Notes: a model not told the origin generated them from the letters alone. Positions 44,503-53,103 are shown, numbered from the stretch's first letter. The stretch: DNA of 64,000 nt from Blastococcus sp. CPCC 205250 (GCF_019799925.1 NZ_JABGCG010000008.1:186001-250000), one strand, 5' to 3'. Numbers and translations are program-made.

Positions 44503-45105
44503 ATGAACACAGATGCGAAGACCGCCTCCACCGCCGTTCCGCTGCACCCGCTGCTGGCCGGGCGCTGGAGCCCCCGGGCTCTCGACCCGGGCCACCACCT
44601 GACCGACACGCAGGTGACCGCACTGCTCGAGGCCGCCCGCTGGGCCCCGAGCGCGTCGAACAGCCAGCCCTGGCGCTTCGCCGTCGCGCTGCGCGGTACG
44701 GCCTCGCACGCCGCCGTCCTCGCCGCGCTGGCCGGCGGCAACCGCGCGTGGGCACACGCTGCGTCCGCGCTCGTCGTGGCCGCTGCCGAGACCCACGACG
44801 CGGACGGCGCCGAGCGGCCGTGGGCGGTGTACGACACCGGTCAGGCCGTCGCCCACCTGTCGACGCAGGCCCGGTGGGAGGGTCTGTCGGTGCACCAGAT
44901 GGGTGGATTCGACGTCCGCGGCATCGCGGCGCTCCTGCCCGACGACGTCACCCCACTGGTCGTCCTGGCGGTCGGCCGCCGGGACGACACGGTGGAGCTG
45001 GCCGAGCCGTTCGCGAGCCGGGAGAGCGCCCCCCGGGAGCGGCTGCCGCTCGAGGCCCTGCAGCTGACCGTCGACCTCTCCCGCGCCGTGCCCGCGGCTG
45101 CCTGA
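44503..45105 (+). CDS. Nitroreductase-family flavoprotein
   Basis: A 200-residue FMN/FAD-dependent reductase fold: RWSPRALDPGHHLT, then LLEAARWAPSASNSQPWRFAVA (FMN-binding Ser/Arg segment), AVYDTGQAVAHLSTQARWEGLSVHQMGGFD, and VTPLVVLAVGRRD near the end. Family members reduce nitro compounds, quinones or enones with NAD(P)H. It starts 15 bases after ribA and is its probable flavin client. Its exact substrate cannot be read from the sequence. Confidence 0.88.
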   Translation: MNTDAKTASTAVPLHPLLAGRWSPRALDPGHHLTDTQVTALLEAARWAPSASNSQPWRFAVALRGTASHAAVLAALAGGNRAWAHAASALVVAAAETHDADGAERPWAVYDTGQAVAHLSTQARWEGLSVHQMGGFDVRGIAALLPDDVTPLVVLAVGRRDDTVELAEPFASRESAPRERLPLEALQLTVDLSRAVPAAA

Positions 45106-45122
45106 TACGGGAGACGATCACC

Positions 45123-45422
45123 ATGCCGACCATGACGTCCCGCGCCGATGTCGTCACCGACGCCCCGGCTCGCTACGCCAAGCAGCTGATCTCCCACCTG
45201 GGTCACCGGATCCCGTTCACCGACGAAGCCGACGGCACGTGGACGACGGTCGTCGGCGACGCGCGCGGCCAGATCGTCGTCGGCGACGGCGTCCTCGTCC
45301 TGCACGCGGAGGCCCCGGACGCCGAGACGCTGTCCCGGGTCGAACACGCCCTCGGCAGCCACCTGGAGCGCTTCGGCGCGCGCGCCGGGCTCACCGTCAC
45401 CTGGCACCGCACCACCGTCTGA
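45123..45422 (+). CDS. DUF2218-domain protein
   Basis: A 99-residue protein: TSRADVVTDAPARYAKQLISHLGHR, then DGTWTTVVGDARGQIVVGDGVLVLHAEAPDAETLSRVEHALGSHLERFG. This is the pattern of DUF2218, small proteins often found with iron-uptake or flavin/dioxygenase genes. It is probably a small alpha/beta domain without catalytic residues. It begins 17 bases after the nitroreductase stop, in the same operon. Confidence 0.85.
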   Translation: MPTMTSRADVVTDAPARYAKQLISHLGHRIPFTDEADGTWTTVVGDARGQIVVGDGVLVLHAEAPDAETLSRVEHALGSHLERFGARAGLTVTWHRTTV

Positions 45423-45456
45423 CCACCCGAGTCCCGCACCCACCAGGAGAGCGATC

Positions 45457-46359
45457 ATGACCACCACGCCCCGGAGCACCACGGCTGCCGCCGACGCGCT
45501 CATCGACCCCCGCCACCCGTTCGCCGCGCACCTGCGGCACGTGGCCGCCGTCGACGATGCCTCGCAACACCTGCCCTGGACGTCCGGGGACGCCCCGTTG
45601 CCGGCGCTCTACCTGTCCCACGGTGCTCCGCCGACGTTCGAGGACGGTCCGTGGATGCGCCAGCTGCACGACTGGGCCCGTGCGCTGCCGAAGCCGAAGG
45701 CGATCCTGATCGTCAGCGCCCACTGGGAGTCCGACGGCCTCGGGATCACCAGCACGGCCCCGTCGGAGCTGGTCTACGACTTCGGGGGGTTCCACCCCAT
45801 GTACTACCGGATGCGCTACGACACACCCGACCCGTCGGCGTTGGCGCAGCAGGTGCTCTCGGTGCTGCCGGACTCCGAGCACGTGTTCGAGCACCGCAAC
45901 CGCGGTCTGGACCACGGCGCCTGGCTGCCGTTGAAGGTCATGTACCCCGCAGCCGACATCCCGGTGCTCCAGCTCAGCCTCCCCACCCACAACACCACCG
46001 CGCTGCTCTCCCTGGGGGAGCGGCTGCGACCTCTGCGCGAGCAGGGCGTCCTCGTCATCGGCTCGGGCTTCATGACCCACGGCCTGGCCTACGTCGACTG
46101 GACCCGCCCGGACGTCGTCCCCGGCTGGTCGGCCGACTTCGACGCCTGGGTCGCCGACGCCCTCGAGCGCGGCGACGTGGAGGAACTCGCCCGCTTCCGC
46201 CTGCGTGCACCGGGGCTGCGCTACGCCCACCCCACCGTCGAGCACTTCACGCCGTTGTTCGTCACCCTCGGTGCCGCGACCGACCCCACCGCTGCGGTCA
46301 CCACCGCGATCGACGGGTTCGTGATGGGCCTGGCGAAGCGCTCCTTCCAGGTCGCCTGA
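45457..46359 (+). CDS. DODA-type (LigB-superfamily) extradiol ring-cleavage dioxygenase
   Basis: A 300-residue protein of the 4,5-DOPA dioxygenase class. Metal-site histidines are in LYLSHGAPP and LIVSAHWES, and further conserved histidines are in NRGLDHGAWLPLKVMYP and GFMTHGLAYVDW. It uses non-heme Fe(II) or Zn to act on catechol-like or related substrates in the cytoplasm. Within this MarR-controlled operon it probably removes an aromatic compound, or a quinone made with the nitroreductase (inference). An N-terminal extension of about 30 residues precedes the usual start. It begins 34 bases after DUF2218. Confidence 0.9.
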   Translation: MTTTPRSTTAAADALIDPRHPFAAHLRHVAAVDDASQHLPWTSGDAPLPALYLSHGAPPTFEDGPWMRQLHDWARALPKPKAILIVSAHWESDGLGITSTAPSELVYDFGGFHPMYYRMRYDTPDPSALAQQVLSVLPDSEHVFEHRNRGLDHGAWLPLKVMYPAADIPVLQLSLPTHNTTALLSLGERLRPLREQGVLVIGSGFMTHGLAYVDWTRPDVVPGWSADFDAWVADALERGDVEELARFRLRAPGLRYAHPTVEHFTPLFVTLGAATDPTAAVTTAIDGFVMGLAKRSFQVA

Positions 46360-46373
46360 CCGAGGTGGAGCAG

Positions 46374-46871
46374 ATGACGTCGCACGACGACACCACCGCG
46401 CCGGCGGCCGGCCCGAGCTCCACGCCGCGGTGGCTGGACGAGCAGGAGATGGCCGCCTGGCTGCCTCTGCTGCGCGTCGTCCAGCTGCTGCCCCAGGCGA
46501 TGGACCGGCAGCTACGCCGGGAAGCCGGCATCGGGCACGCCTATTACCAGGTGCTGACCACCCTGTCGGCGCAGCCGGAACGGACGCTCAGCATGGGCGA
46601 GCTCGCTCGACTGGCCGCGACCAGCCCCTCACGACTCAGTCACGCCGTCGCCGCGATGGAGGAACGGGGCTGGGTGACGCGCAGGCCCTGTCCGACCAAC
46701 AGGCGCATCCAGTACGCCACCCTCACCGATGCCGGGCTCTCGTTGCTACAGCGTGTGGCACCCGGCCACGTCGCCGAGGTCCGCCGGCTCGTCTTCGACC
46801 AGCTCGACCCCGACGACCTGGCCCACCTGCGCCGCATGGCCCTGAGGCTCGTGGCCGTCCTCGACGAATAG
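46374..46871 (+). CDS. MarR-family transcriptional regulator
   Basis: A 165-residue protein with a winged helix-turn-helix: LPQAMDRQLRREAGIGHAYYQVLTTLSAQPERTLSMGELARLAATSPSRLSHAVAAMEERGWVTRRPCPTNRRIQYATLT, in which SPSRLSHAVAAMEERGWV is the recognition helix and NRRIQYATLT the wing. It is the last gene of the operon and is expected to bind the two palindromes at 43713-43765, giving feedback control. No redox cysteine of the OhrR type is evident in the N-terminus; one cysteine is in the wing (RPCPTN). ATG at 46374; a GTG nine bases earlier is possible. Confidence 0.9.
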   Translation: MTSHDDTTAPAAGPSSTPRWLDEQEMAAWLPLLRVVQLLPQAMDRQLRREAGIGHAYYQVLTTLSAQPERTLSMGELARLAATSPSRLSHAVAAMEERGWVTRRPCPTNRRIQYATLTDAGLSLLQRVAPGHVAEVRRLVFDQLDPDDLAHLRRMALRLVAVLDE

Positions 46872-46899
46872 CCGTCGTGCCGCGCGCCCGCGTGGCGAC

Positions 46900-47012
46900 G
46901 TGCGCGCCCCCACGGGCACCGCCGGCGTCGACGTCGCCATGGACGCGGTCGGCCACAGGGCGGTGTTCGAGCAGGCGTCCTACGCCCGCGACCTGGCCGG
47001 GCGGGTGGTGCG
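46900..47012 (+). pseudogene. Fragment of a zinc-type (NDMA/mycofactocin-linked) alcohol dehydrogenase
   Basis: About 37 codons reading GTAGVDVAMDAVGHRAVF then EQASYARDLAGRVV match the cofactor-domain segment of class III-like, NDMA-dependent alcohol dehydrogenases (there GADVVxDAVGRPET..AFYARDLAGTVV). Sequence identity stops abruptly at the tail of the convergent TetR gene. No start, zinc ligands or C-terminus remain, so it is a deletion scar. Confidence 0.65.
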
Positions 47013-47013
47013 G

Positions 47014-47586
47014 TCAGTCGATCAGGGCGAGGGCGCTCTCGACGCCCTGCGCAAGCACCGCATCGGAGAACTCGTCGTCCGACAGCGCGCGCGCCAACTG
47101 CATGGTCCCGACCAGCGACGTGAAGAGCGCGATGGCCCGGCCCGTCGCCGAGGCCGGGTTCTCTGGCTCGAGGCGTGCGGCGATCTCGTCCACGATCTCC
47201 CGTGCGCCCGACGTGTACCCGTCCCTGACGGACTCGCTGCAGCGGCCGACCTCGTCGAGCAGCGCGGCCGAGGGGCAACCGTTCCGACGATCGTCGCGGT
47301 GTTCGGGGGACAGGTACCCCCGGATCAGGTCCGCCAGCCCCTCACGCCCGGGCGCCAGCGTTCGGTAGCGCGCCGCCTGGGCGGCGAGCTCCGCGACCAG
47401 GACCTGGGCGACCAGGTCGTCCTTGGACCGGAAGTGAGCGTAGAAGGCCCCGTTCGTCAGTCCGGCGTCGGTCATCAGCGTCGCGATGCCCGAACCGTCG
47501 ATCCCGTCCTGCTTGAACCGTGCGCCGGCCGTCTCGATCATCCGCTGCCGCGTCGCCTGCTTGTGCTCCTTGCCGTAGCGAGCCAT
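47014..47586 (-). CDS. TetR-family transcriptional regulator
   Basis: A 190-residue protein, TetR N-terminus: RQRMIETAGARFKQDGIDGSGIATLMTDAGLTNGAFYAHFRSKDDLVAQ. The recognition helix is LTNGAFYAHF. The C-terminal domain (RNGCPSAALLDEVGRCSESVRDGY) is of the AcrR/NemR-like type, with a cysteine (C~104) in the same place as the redox-active or electrophile-sensing cysteine of NemR-like regulators. Sensing of electrophiles or quinones is therefore possible (inference). It is divergent from the hydrolase at 47871; a long palindrome lies between. Confidence 0.9.
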   Translation of the reverse strand: MARYGKEHKQATRQRMIETAGARFKQDGIDGSGIATLMTDAGLTNGAFYAHFRSKDDLVAQVLVAELAAQAARYRTLAPGREGLADLIRGYLSPEHRDDRRNGCPSAALLDEVGRCSESVRDGYTSGAREIVDEIAARLEPENPASATGRAIALFTSLVGTMQLARALSDDEFSDAVLAQGVESALALID

Positions 47587-47643
47587 CCGGAGATCTCCGT
47601 TCCGCGCTGCGGGGCTTGTGACGCTGTCGATCCTAGCTTGTGG

Positions 47644-47673
47644 TCGTACGGACGTAATATTACGCTCATACGA
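47644..47673. promoter_or_regulatory. TetR operator: 30-bp imperfect palindrome
   Basis: The perfect core cgtaatattacg (47653-47664) is flanked by tcgta and tacga arms, giving a 30-bp near-palindrome. It lies in the 284-bp divergent gap, 58 bases from the TetR start and about 200 bases from the hydrolase ATG. Confidence 0.75.
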
Positions 47674-47870
47674 TGACCTGGAGAGTAAGGACGCCTCAGT
47701 GAGCCACGACGCCCGGCGCGGCCGATGCCGTCCTGTCGGGCCGGTAGGAGCACCGGATGCGCCACCCGATGCGCCGGGTTCTCGGCAAGGTCGTCGACCC
47801 TGACGCTCCGCAGCGCGCGAGCGACGCCGTCGCCGGCTCAGTTCGTCGCATCACTTCGGAAGTAGGCAGC

Positions 47871-48701
47871 ATGACCAGCTGGAAGAACGCACCGACCCAG
47901 AGCGTGGTCGTCGACGGCGTTCCCTTCGTCTACCGCGAGCTCGGACCGACCGGGGGCATCCCGGTCGTGTTCCTGCACCACTTCACCGCTGTGCTCGACG
48001 ACTGGGATCCCCGCGTCGTCGACGGGATCGCGGAGACGCACCACGTCATCGCGTTCGACAACCATGGCGTGGGAGGCACCGGCGGAAAGGTGCCGAACGA
48101 TCTGGAGGAGATGGGCGCCGCGGCGATCGCGTTCATCCGAGCACTCGGGTACGAGAAGGTCGACCTGTTCGGCTTCTCCGTCGGCGGCGCCGTGGCCCAG
48201 ATGGTCGCCCTGCAGGCACCCGACCTGGTGCGCCGGATGGTGCTCGCCGGCACCGGACCCCGCGGAGGCGGCGGGATCTGGAAGATGCCGTTCATCGTCG
48301 GAGGCGCGTACCTCAAGGCGTTCCTCGCCCGCAAGGACCCGAGGCACTTCCTGTTCTTCCCGCGCACCGCGGTAGGCAAGGAGGCCGCGCACGACTACTT
48401 CGGCCGGCTCGCCGAACGGACAGCCGACCGCGACCTGCCCATCGCGACGCAGGCTCGTCTCGCGCAACTCCGGGCCATCACCATGGGAGGGATGCACGCC
48501 CCGGACGATCTCTCGGCCATCACCGTTCCCGTGCTGGTCGCCAACGGCGACCATGACCTCATGGTCGCCAGTGGGCACTCCGCCGACCTGGCCGCCCGCC
48601 TGCCCAACGCGAAGCTGACGATCTATCCCGACTCCGGTCACGGCGGGGTGTTCCAACACCACGAGGAGTTCGTCCCGGAGGTCCTCGCGTTCCTTGCCTG
48701 A
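47871..48701 (+). CDS. Alpha/beta-fold hydrolase
   Basis: A 276-residue protein. The nucleophile elbow GFSVGG (Ser103), VVFLHHFTAVLDDWDP around the oxyanion hole, ANGDHDLMV (acid) and DSGHGGVFQHH (histidine) are present. It is related to the hydrolase at 39353-40198 through the matching GFS[IV]GG, LVR[KR][LM]VL[LA]GTGPRG and YPDSGHG segments. It is cytoplasmic; the substrate is unknown. The ATG at 47871 was chosen because an upstream ATG gives only a non-conserved leader. It is followed by an SDR and an oxidoreductase, probably one regulon. Confidence 0.9.
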   Translation: MTSWKNAPTQSVVVDGVPFVYRELGPTGGIPVVFLHHFTAVLDDWDPRVVDGIAETHHVIAFDNHGVGGTGGKVPNDLEEMGAAAIAFIRALGYEKVDLFGFSVGGAVAQMVALQAPDLVRRMVLAGTGPRGGGGIWKMPFIVGGAYLKAFLARKDPRHFLFFPRTAVGKEAAHDYFGRLAERTADRDLPIATQARLAQLRAITMGGMHAPDDLSAITVPVLVANGDHDLMVASGHSADLAARLPNAKLTIYPDSGHGGVFQHHEEFVPEVLAFLA

Positions 48702-48800
48702 CACGAACCGGTCAAGCTCGGGGCACCTCCAGTTCCCTGTGGCCGGCGTACGACGTCATGCGACGTCGCGGATGCACCCTCGACAGGAAAGAAGCAGCGC

Positions 48801-49514
48801 ATGCCCACACTCAACGGAGCCGTCGTCCTCGTCACCGGAGCGAACGGCGGGATCGGCACCCATTTCGTCCATGAAGCTCTGGCTCGTGGCGCCGTGAAGG
48901 TCTACGCCTCCGCGCGCAACCCGCGTGACTGGGACGACGACCGGGTCGTCCCCCTGGCTCTGGACGTCACCGACTCAGCCTCCATCGAGGCCGCCGCCGA
49001 GACAGCGCGGGACGTGACCATGCTGATCAACAACGCCGGTGCCTCTCCGGCGAGCGTCAGCCTCCTCACCCTGGCCGAGGAGGAGATCCGGGCGAACATG
49101 GAGATCAACTTCTTCGGCCCGCTTCTCCTCGCCCGCGCCTTCGCCCCCGTGCTCACAGCGAGCGACGAGTCGGTGATCATCGACATCCACTCGCTGCTGA
49201 GCTGGTACGCCGTCGCCGGCGTCTACAGCGTCTCCAAGGCCGCCCTGTGGTCGGCCACGAACGCGCTGCGTCTCGAGCTCGCCCCCGACGGCGTGCACGT
49301 CGTCGGCGTGCACGTCGGCTATGTCGACACCCCCATGGCCGCGCACGCGGCCGGCGCCAAGCTGGACCCCGCCGAGCTCGTCCGCATGGTGTTCGACGGC
49401 GTCGAGGCGGGCGAGTACGAGATCCTCGCGGATGAGGGTTCCGTGCAGGTCAAAGCGGGTCTCAGCGCGCCGATCGAGGCCCTCTACCCGCAGCTCAAGC
49501 CCGTGACCGGCTGA
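48801..49514 (+). CDS. Short-chain dehydrogenase/reductase
   Basis: A 237-residue classical SDR: VVLVTGANGGIGTHFVHEALARG (cofactor), LALDVTDSAS, LINNAGAS, the serine region IIDIHSLLSWYAV, and YSVSKAALWSATNAL with the catalytic Tyr-x3-Lys. The basic residues in the second strand (YASARNP) suggest NADP(H). It starts 99 bases after the hydrolase, with a ribosome site aggaaag. It may reduce or oxidise the product of the hydrolase (inference). Substrate unknown. Confidence 0.9.
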   Translation: MPTLNGAVVLVTGANGGIGTHFVHEALARGAVKVYASARNPRDWDDDRVVPLALDVTDSASIEAAAETARDVTMLINNAGASPASVSLLTLAEEEIRANMEINFFGPLLLARAFAPVLTASDESVIIDIHSLLSWYAVAGVYSVSKAALWSATNALRLELAPDGVHVVGVHVGYVDTPMAAHAAGAKLDPAELVRMVFDGVEAGEYEILADEGSVQVKAGLSAPIEALYPQLKPVTG

Positions 49515-49778
49515 CGGACCGACGGGCCGACGTCGGCGAGTCCGGCGCTGCCCGGAGGCCGGTGGAGGTCACCGCACGGCGGGCACGCCGACGCGGTCGC
49601 AAGATGCGTCACCACGTGGACGACCCGGACCGCAGCCGCGGCGCGGAGCACCTCGTACATCCGACCACCGAGACCGTGACAAGAGACCTCCGGACAGAGT
49701 GGCGGTGCCTGACGTCGCCGTTCCCGACCGCGCGGTCGCACGCTCACGACCAGGCTTCGAGAAGGGGCAGGAACACCG

Positions 49779-50771
49779 ATGCAGGCATTCGTAGTGACCG
49801 AGTACAGCAAGGACGGGCTCGGGCTCGCCGACCTCCCCACCCCCACCCTCGGCAGCAACGCCGTCCTCGTCGAGGTCCGGGCAGCGAGCATCAACCCGCT
49901 CGACAAGATGGTCCGCAACGGCGAGTTCAAGCGGCTCCTGAAGTACAAGCTCCCGTTCCCGCTCGGTCATGACGTCTCGGGCGTCGTCGTGCGGGTGGGC
50001 GACCGCGTGCAGGGCTTCACGGCCGGCGACGAGATCTACTCCCGGCCCCGCGACCTGCGCATCGGCACCTTCGCCGAGTTCATCGCCATCGATCAGGCGG
50101 ACATCGCGCTCAAGCCCACCTCGCTGTCGTTCGAGGAGGCAGCCGCCGTGCCGCTGGTCGCCCTCGCCGCGTGGCAGGCTCTCGTCGACGTGGCCAAGGT
50201 GCAGCCGGGCCAGAAGGTCCTGGTCCACGCAGGCGCCGGAGGACTGGGCTCGACGGTCATCCAGGTCGCCAAGCACCTCGGCGCTCACGTGGCGACCACC
50301 GCACGCAGCGAGGACGCCGACAAGGTCCGCGCCCTCGGCGCGGACGAGGTCATCGACTACACGCAGCAGGACTTCGCCGACGTCCTGACCGGGTACGACG
50401 TCGTGCTCGACTCGGTCGGCGGGACCAACCTGCAGAAGTCCCTGACCGTCCTGGAGCGGGGTGGGATCGCGATCAGCGTCATCGGCCCCCCCGACCCGGC
50501 ATTCGCCACTCAGCTCGGGCAGCCGCTCCTGGCGCCCGTCCTGAGCCTGATCAGCCGCAAGGTCCGCCGTCAGGCCAAGAAGCTCGGAGTCCGCTACTCA
50601 TTCCTCTTCATGAAGGCCAGCGGACCCCAGCTCGCACAGTTGGCCGCGCTGTACGAGAACGGCTCGCTGCGCCCAGTGCTCGATCGCACCTTCTCGTTCG
50701 AGCGGACTCTCGACGCGATGGCCTACGTCGAGGCGGGGAAGGCCAACGGCAAGATCGTCATCACCCGATGA
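49779..50771 (+). CDS. MDR-family NADP-dependent oxidoreductase (quinone oxidoreductase-like)
   Basis: A 330-residue medium-chain dehydrogenase/reductase without catalytic zinc ligands. The N-terminal GroES-like domain is AFVVTEYSKDGLGLADLP then SINPLDKMVRNG and PLGHDVSGVVVRVGDRV. The Rossmann part is VLVHAGAGGLGSTVIQVAKHLGA with ATTARSEDADKVRALGADEVIDY. It closes with KANGKIVI. The family reduces quinones or alpha,beta-unsaturated carbonyls with NADPH. It is separated from the SDR by a 264-bp gap in which I see no gene. It fits an electrophile-handling role beside a TetR with a NemR-like cysteine. Confidence 0.9.
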   Translation: MQAFVVTEYSKDGLGLADLPTPTLGSNAVLVEVRAASINPLDKMVRNGEFKRLLKYKLPFPLGHDVSGVVVRVGDRVQGFTAGDEIYSRPRDLRIGTFAEFIAIDQADIALKPTSLSFEEAAAVPLVALAAWQALVDVAKVQPGQKVLVHAGAGGLGSTVIQVAKHLGAHVATTARSEDADKVRALGADEVIDYTQQDFADVLTGYDVVLDSVGGTNLQKSLTVLERGGIAISVIGPPDPAFATQLGQPLLAPVLSLISRKVRRQAKKLGVRYSFLFMKASGPQLAQLAALYENGSLRPVLDRTFSFERTLDAMAYVEAGKANGKIVITR

Positions 50772-50908
50772 CTGCAACAGGGGGAACGGCGTAGACCGCG
50801 CACTCCCTCGACGTCCACGACTCGTGCACACCCTCCCGGATGGGGAGAGGCCGTACCGGGCCTCCTGGCGGAAACCGACGTCCCGCCAGGAGACCCGGAG
50901 CTCTCCGG

Positions 50909-51178
50909 TCAGCGCACCGGCGCGTGGTTGGAGCCAGGCAGGACCAGGTGGCCGGCGTCCACGGGCAGGGTGACACCCGTGACGGCCGCTGCGAGGTCGG
51001 AGTTGAGGTAGAGCGCGGCGTTGGCGATGACCTCGGGCGGCAGGAACGCCGTCCCCCTGAGGACGCCGTAGTGGTAGCCGCCCTCGATCATGTCGGCCTC
51101 GGTGCCGCCGGGGTGCCCGGCGAGCATGTCCAGGCGCCCTGATGATCGGTCATGGGCGTGCGGAGCGCGCCGGGGTGG
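50909..51178 (-). pseudogene. SDR C-terminal remnant
   Basis: The frame keeps IHPGALRTPMTDH (broken), MLAGHPGGTEADMIEGGYHYGVLRG and the SDR end FLPPEVIANAALYLNSDLAAAVTGVTLPVDAGH. This corresponds to the last third of an SDR. The cofactor motif, the serine and the Tyr-Lys pair are absent. Not functional. Confidence 0.7.
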
Positions 51179-51194
51179 ATGGTGTTGCACCGGG

Positions 51195-51380
51195 GCCGTC
51201 GTCGGAGATCAGTTAGAGGACCGCGTTGGAGATGTCCACCGACTCGATCGCCGGCACCGGGAGCGCGTTGAGGGTCAGCGCAGCCTGCTCGAAGTCCGCA
51301 CGGTCGGCTTCTCCAGGTCCGGGCGGAAGAGCGGGTAGATCGCTTCGTTGAGGATCATGTCCGTGGCCACCGTGGTGCCG
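51195..51380 (-). pseudogene. Remnant of a second mycofactocin-type SDR
   Basis: Reading from the right, TTVATDMILNEAIYPLFRPDLEKP, then after a frameshift FEQAALTLNALPVPAIESVDISNAVL, then an in-frame TAA (51213-51215). These are the HPTTVxTxM and NALPVPWVEPVDISNAVLFLASD segments of the SDR subgroup represented intact at 40676-41518. The rest of the gene is missing. Confidence 0.7.
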
Positions 51381-51651
51381 CCGGGACGGGGGCGTGTCAG
51401 GGTCCCCGCGGCCGACAGCACCGGCGCCTTCCCGGAGCAGTCATCGACCCGGGCGACGTCTGAGGAGCCCCCGGCCTGAAGACCCCGGTTCGTCAGCGCG
51501 AGTTCCTTCCTCGCCGTGCGGGCTCGCCTCGACCACCGCGACGGGTCCGATGTCGCCGTCGTGCGGGAGGCACCCTTGGGCGCGCCGGAGTCCGGCTATC
51601 GGCGCAGCCCGTCCGCGGACGCCGGCACGGAGTCTGCCGCGCCCTCTCTCG

Positions 51652-53103
51652 TCATCTGGGTCCGACCGTCGACGTTGCGACTGCCAGGTCCGGGTGCTGA
51701 GCCCGGCCGACCATCAGCGAGGTGACGCCGGCGAGCAGCGCCAGGACGACGACCAGGACCCAGCCGTCCCTGGCGCCGTCGAGGGCATCCCGGCCGCTGA
51801 CCACGAGTCCGACGAGGAGGGCCACGCCGAAGGTGGCCCCGAGCTGGCGGGCGGCGGTGAACGTGGCCGTGCCGGTGGCGAGGTCGGCCGGTGAGAGAGT
51901 CGACGACACTGCCGCCGACAGGTTCGTGATCGTGAGCCCGACACCGATGCCGCTCACGATCAGCCCGGGGAGCATCGCCGTGGCATAGGCCTGCTCCCCG
52001 TCGACCTGCGTCAGCCACCACACGCCGCTCACGGCGAACAGCGACATCCCGACGGCGGCGACCTGCCCGCAGCCGAAGCGCGCGCCCAGCCGGCCGCCCG
52101 GGAGGGCGAACAGGGCGGCGCATGCCGGGCCGGGCACGAGCAGCAGGCCCGCCTCGAGCGCGGACATCCCCCAGCCGCCGGTGAGCCACAGGACGTTGCC
52201 GAGCAGCATCGCCCCGAACGACGCGAAGAAGGCGAGACCGGCCAGGCAGGTCAGTGCGTAGGTCCTCGTCCGCAGCAGCGGCAACGGCAGCACGGGCACC
52301 AGCCGCCGCGGCGTGCGGGCCGCGCGGAAGACCACCAGCAGAAGGAGCACCGCCGCCCCGGCGAGGCGCGCCACCGTCACGCCGCTCGACCAGCCGCGGT
52401 CGGGCGCCTCGACCAGCGCCAGGGAGAGCAGTGCGACGCCGCCGATGAGCAACAGGGTGCCGAGGATGTCGGGGCGGCGGCTCTCGGTCTCGTCCCGCGA
52501 CTCCGGCAGCACCCGCCGGCCGAGCACCAGCGCGGCGATGCCCACCGGCACGTTGACGAGGAACACCCAGCGCCACGACGCCTCGACCAGCAGGCCACCG
52601 ATCGGCGGTCCGAGCGCCGCGGCCACGCCGCTGATGGCCGACCAGACCGCGATCGCGTGCGCCCGCCGGGCCGGCGGGAAGCTGTGCAGCAGCAACGCCA
52701 GCGAGGTCGACATGAGCAACGCTGCGCCGACGGCCTGCAGCACGCGGAAGCCGACGAGCGACCCGACGTCCCACGCCGCCGCGCAGCCCACCGACGCCGC
52801 GATGAAGACCGCCAGCCCGAGCAGGAACACACGACGGCGGCCGAAGCGGTCGGCGGTTCGCCCGGCCGGGACGAGCAGTGCGGCGAACCCGATCGTGTAG
52901 GCGTTCAGCACCCAGGACAGCGCGGCCGGGTCGGCCCCGAAGTCGGCACCGATCGCCGGGAAGGCGATGTTCACGATGAAGAGGTCGAGGCTGGCGAGGA
53001 AGACACCCGCCGACACGACGAGCAGGATCAGGCCGGTCCGCATAGGTGGCGTCCGAGGGTCGTTGAGTGACTCTGGGGCCGCCCCGCTCGTCTGGTCCGA
53101 CAC
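51652..53103 (-). CDS. MFS multidrug efflux transporter (14-helix DHA2 type)
   Basis: A 483-residue protein with about 14 membrane helices. LDLFIVNIAFPAIGADFGADPAALSWVLNAYTIGFAALLVPAG at the start contains the DHA2 motif D1. Motif A is GRTADRFGRRRVF. Motif C is AISGVAAALGPPIGGLLVEASWRWVFLVNVPVG. It should expel a toxic compound using the proton gradient; the substrate is unknown. The GTG start follows GGGGGA. It is divergent from the HxlR gene, with twin palindromes in between. Confidence 0.92.
   Translation of the reverse strand: MSDQTSGAAPESLNDPRTPPMRTGLILLVVSAGVFLASLDLFIVNIAFPAIGADFGADPAALSWVLNAYTIGFAALLVPAGRTADRFGRRRVFLLGLAVFIAASVGCAAAWDVGSLVGFRVLQAVGAALLMSTSLALLLHSFPPARRAHAIAVWSAISGVAAALGPPIGGLLVEASWRWVFLVNVPVGIAALVLGRRVLPESRDETESRRPDILGTLLLIGGVALLSLALVEAPDRGWSSGVTVARLAGAAVLLLLVVFRAARTPRRLVPVLPLPLLRTRTYALTCLAGLAFFASFGAMLLGNVLWLTGGWGMSALEAGLLLVPGPACAALFALPGGRLGARFGCGQVAAVGMSLFAVSGVWWLTQVDGEQAYATAMLPGLIVSGIGVGLTITNLSAAVSSTLSPADLATGTATFTAARQLGATFGVALLVGLVVSGRDALDGARDGWVLVVVLALLAGVTSLMVGRAQHPDLAVATSTVGPR

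Noticed and set aside
46872..47013. Intergenic regulatory region between marR and TetR
   Set aside because: Most of it reads as a fragment of an alcohol dehydrogenase, and the two genes converge, so no promoter is needed.
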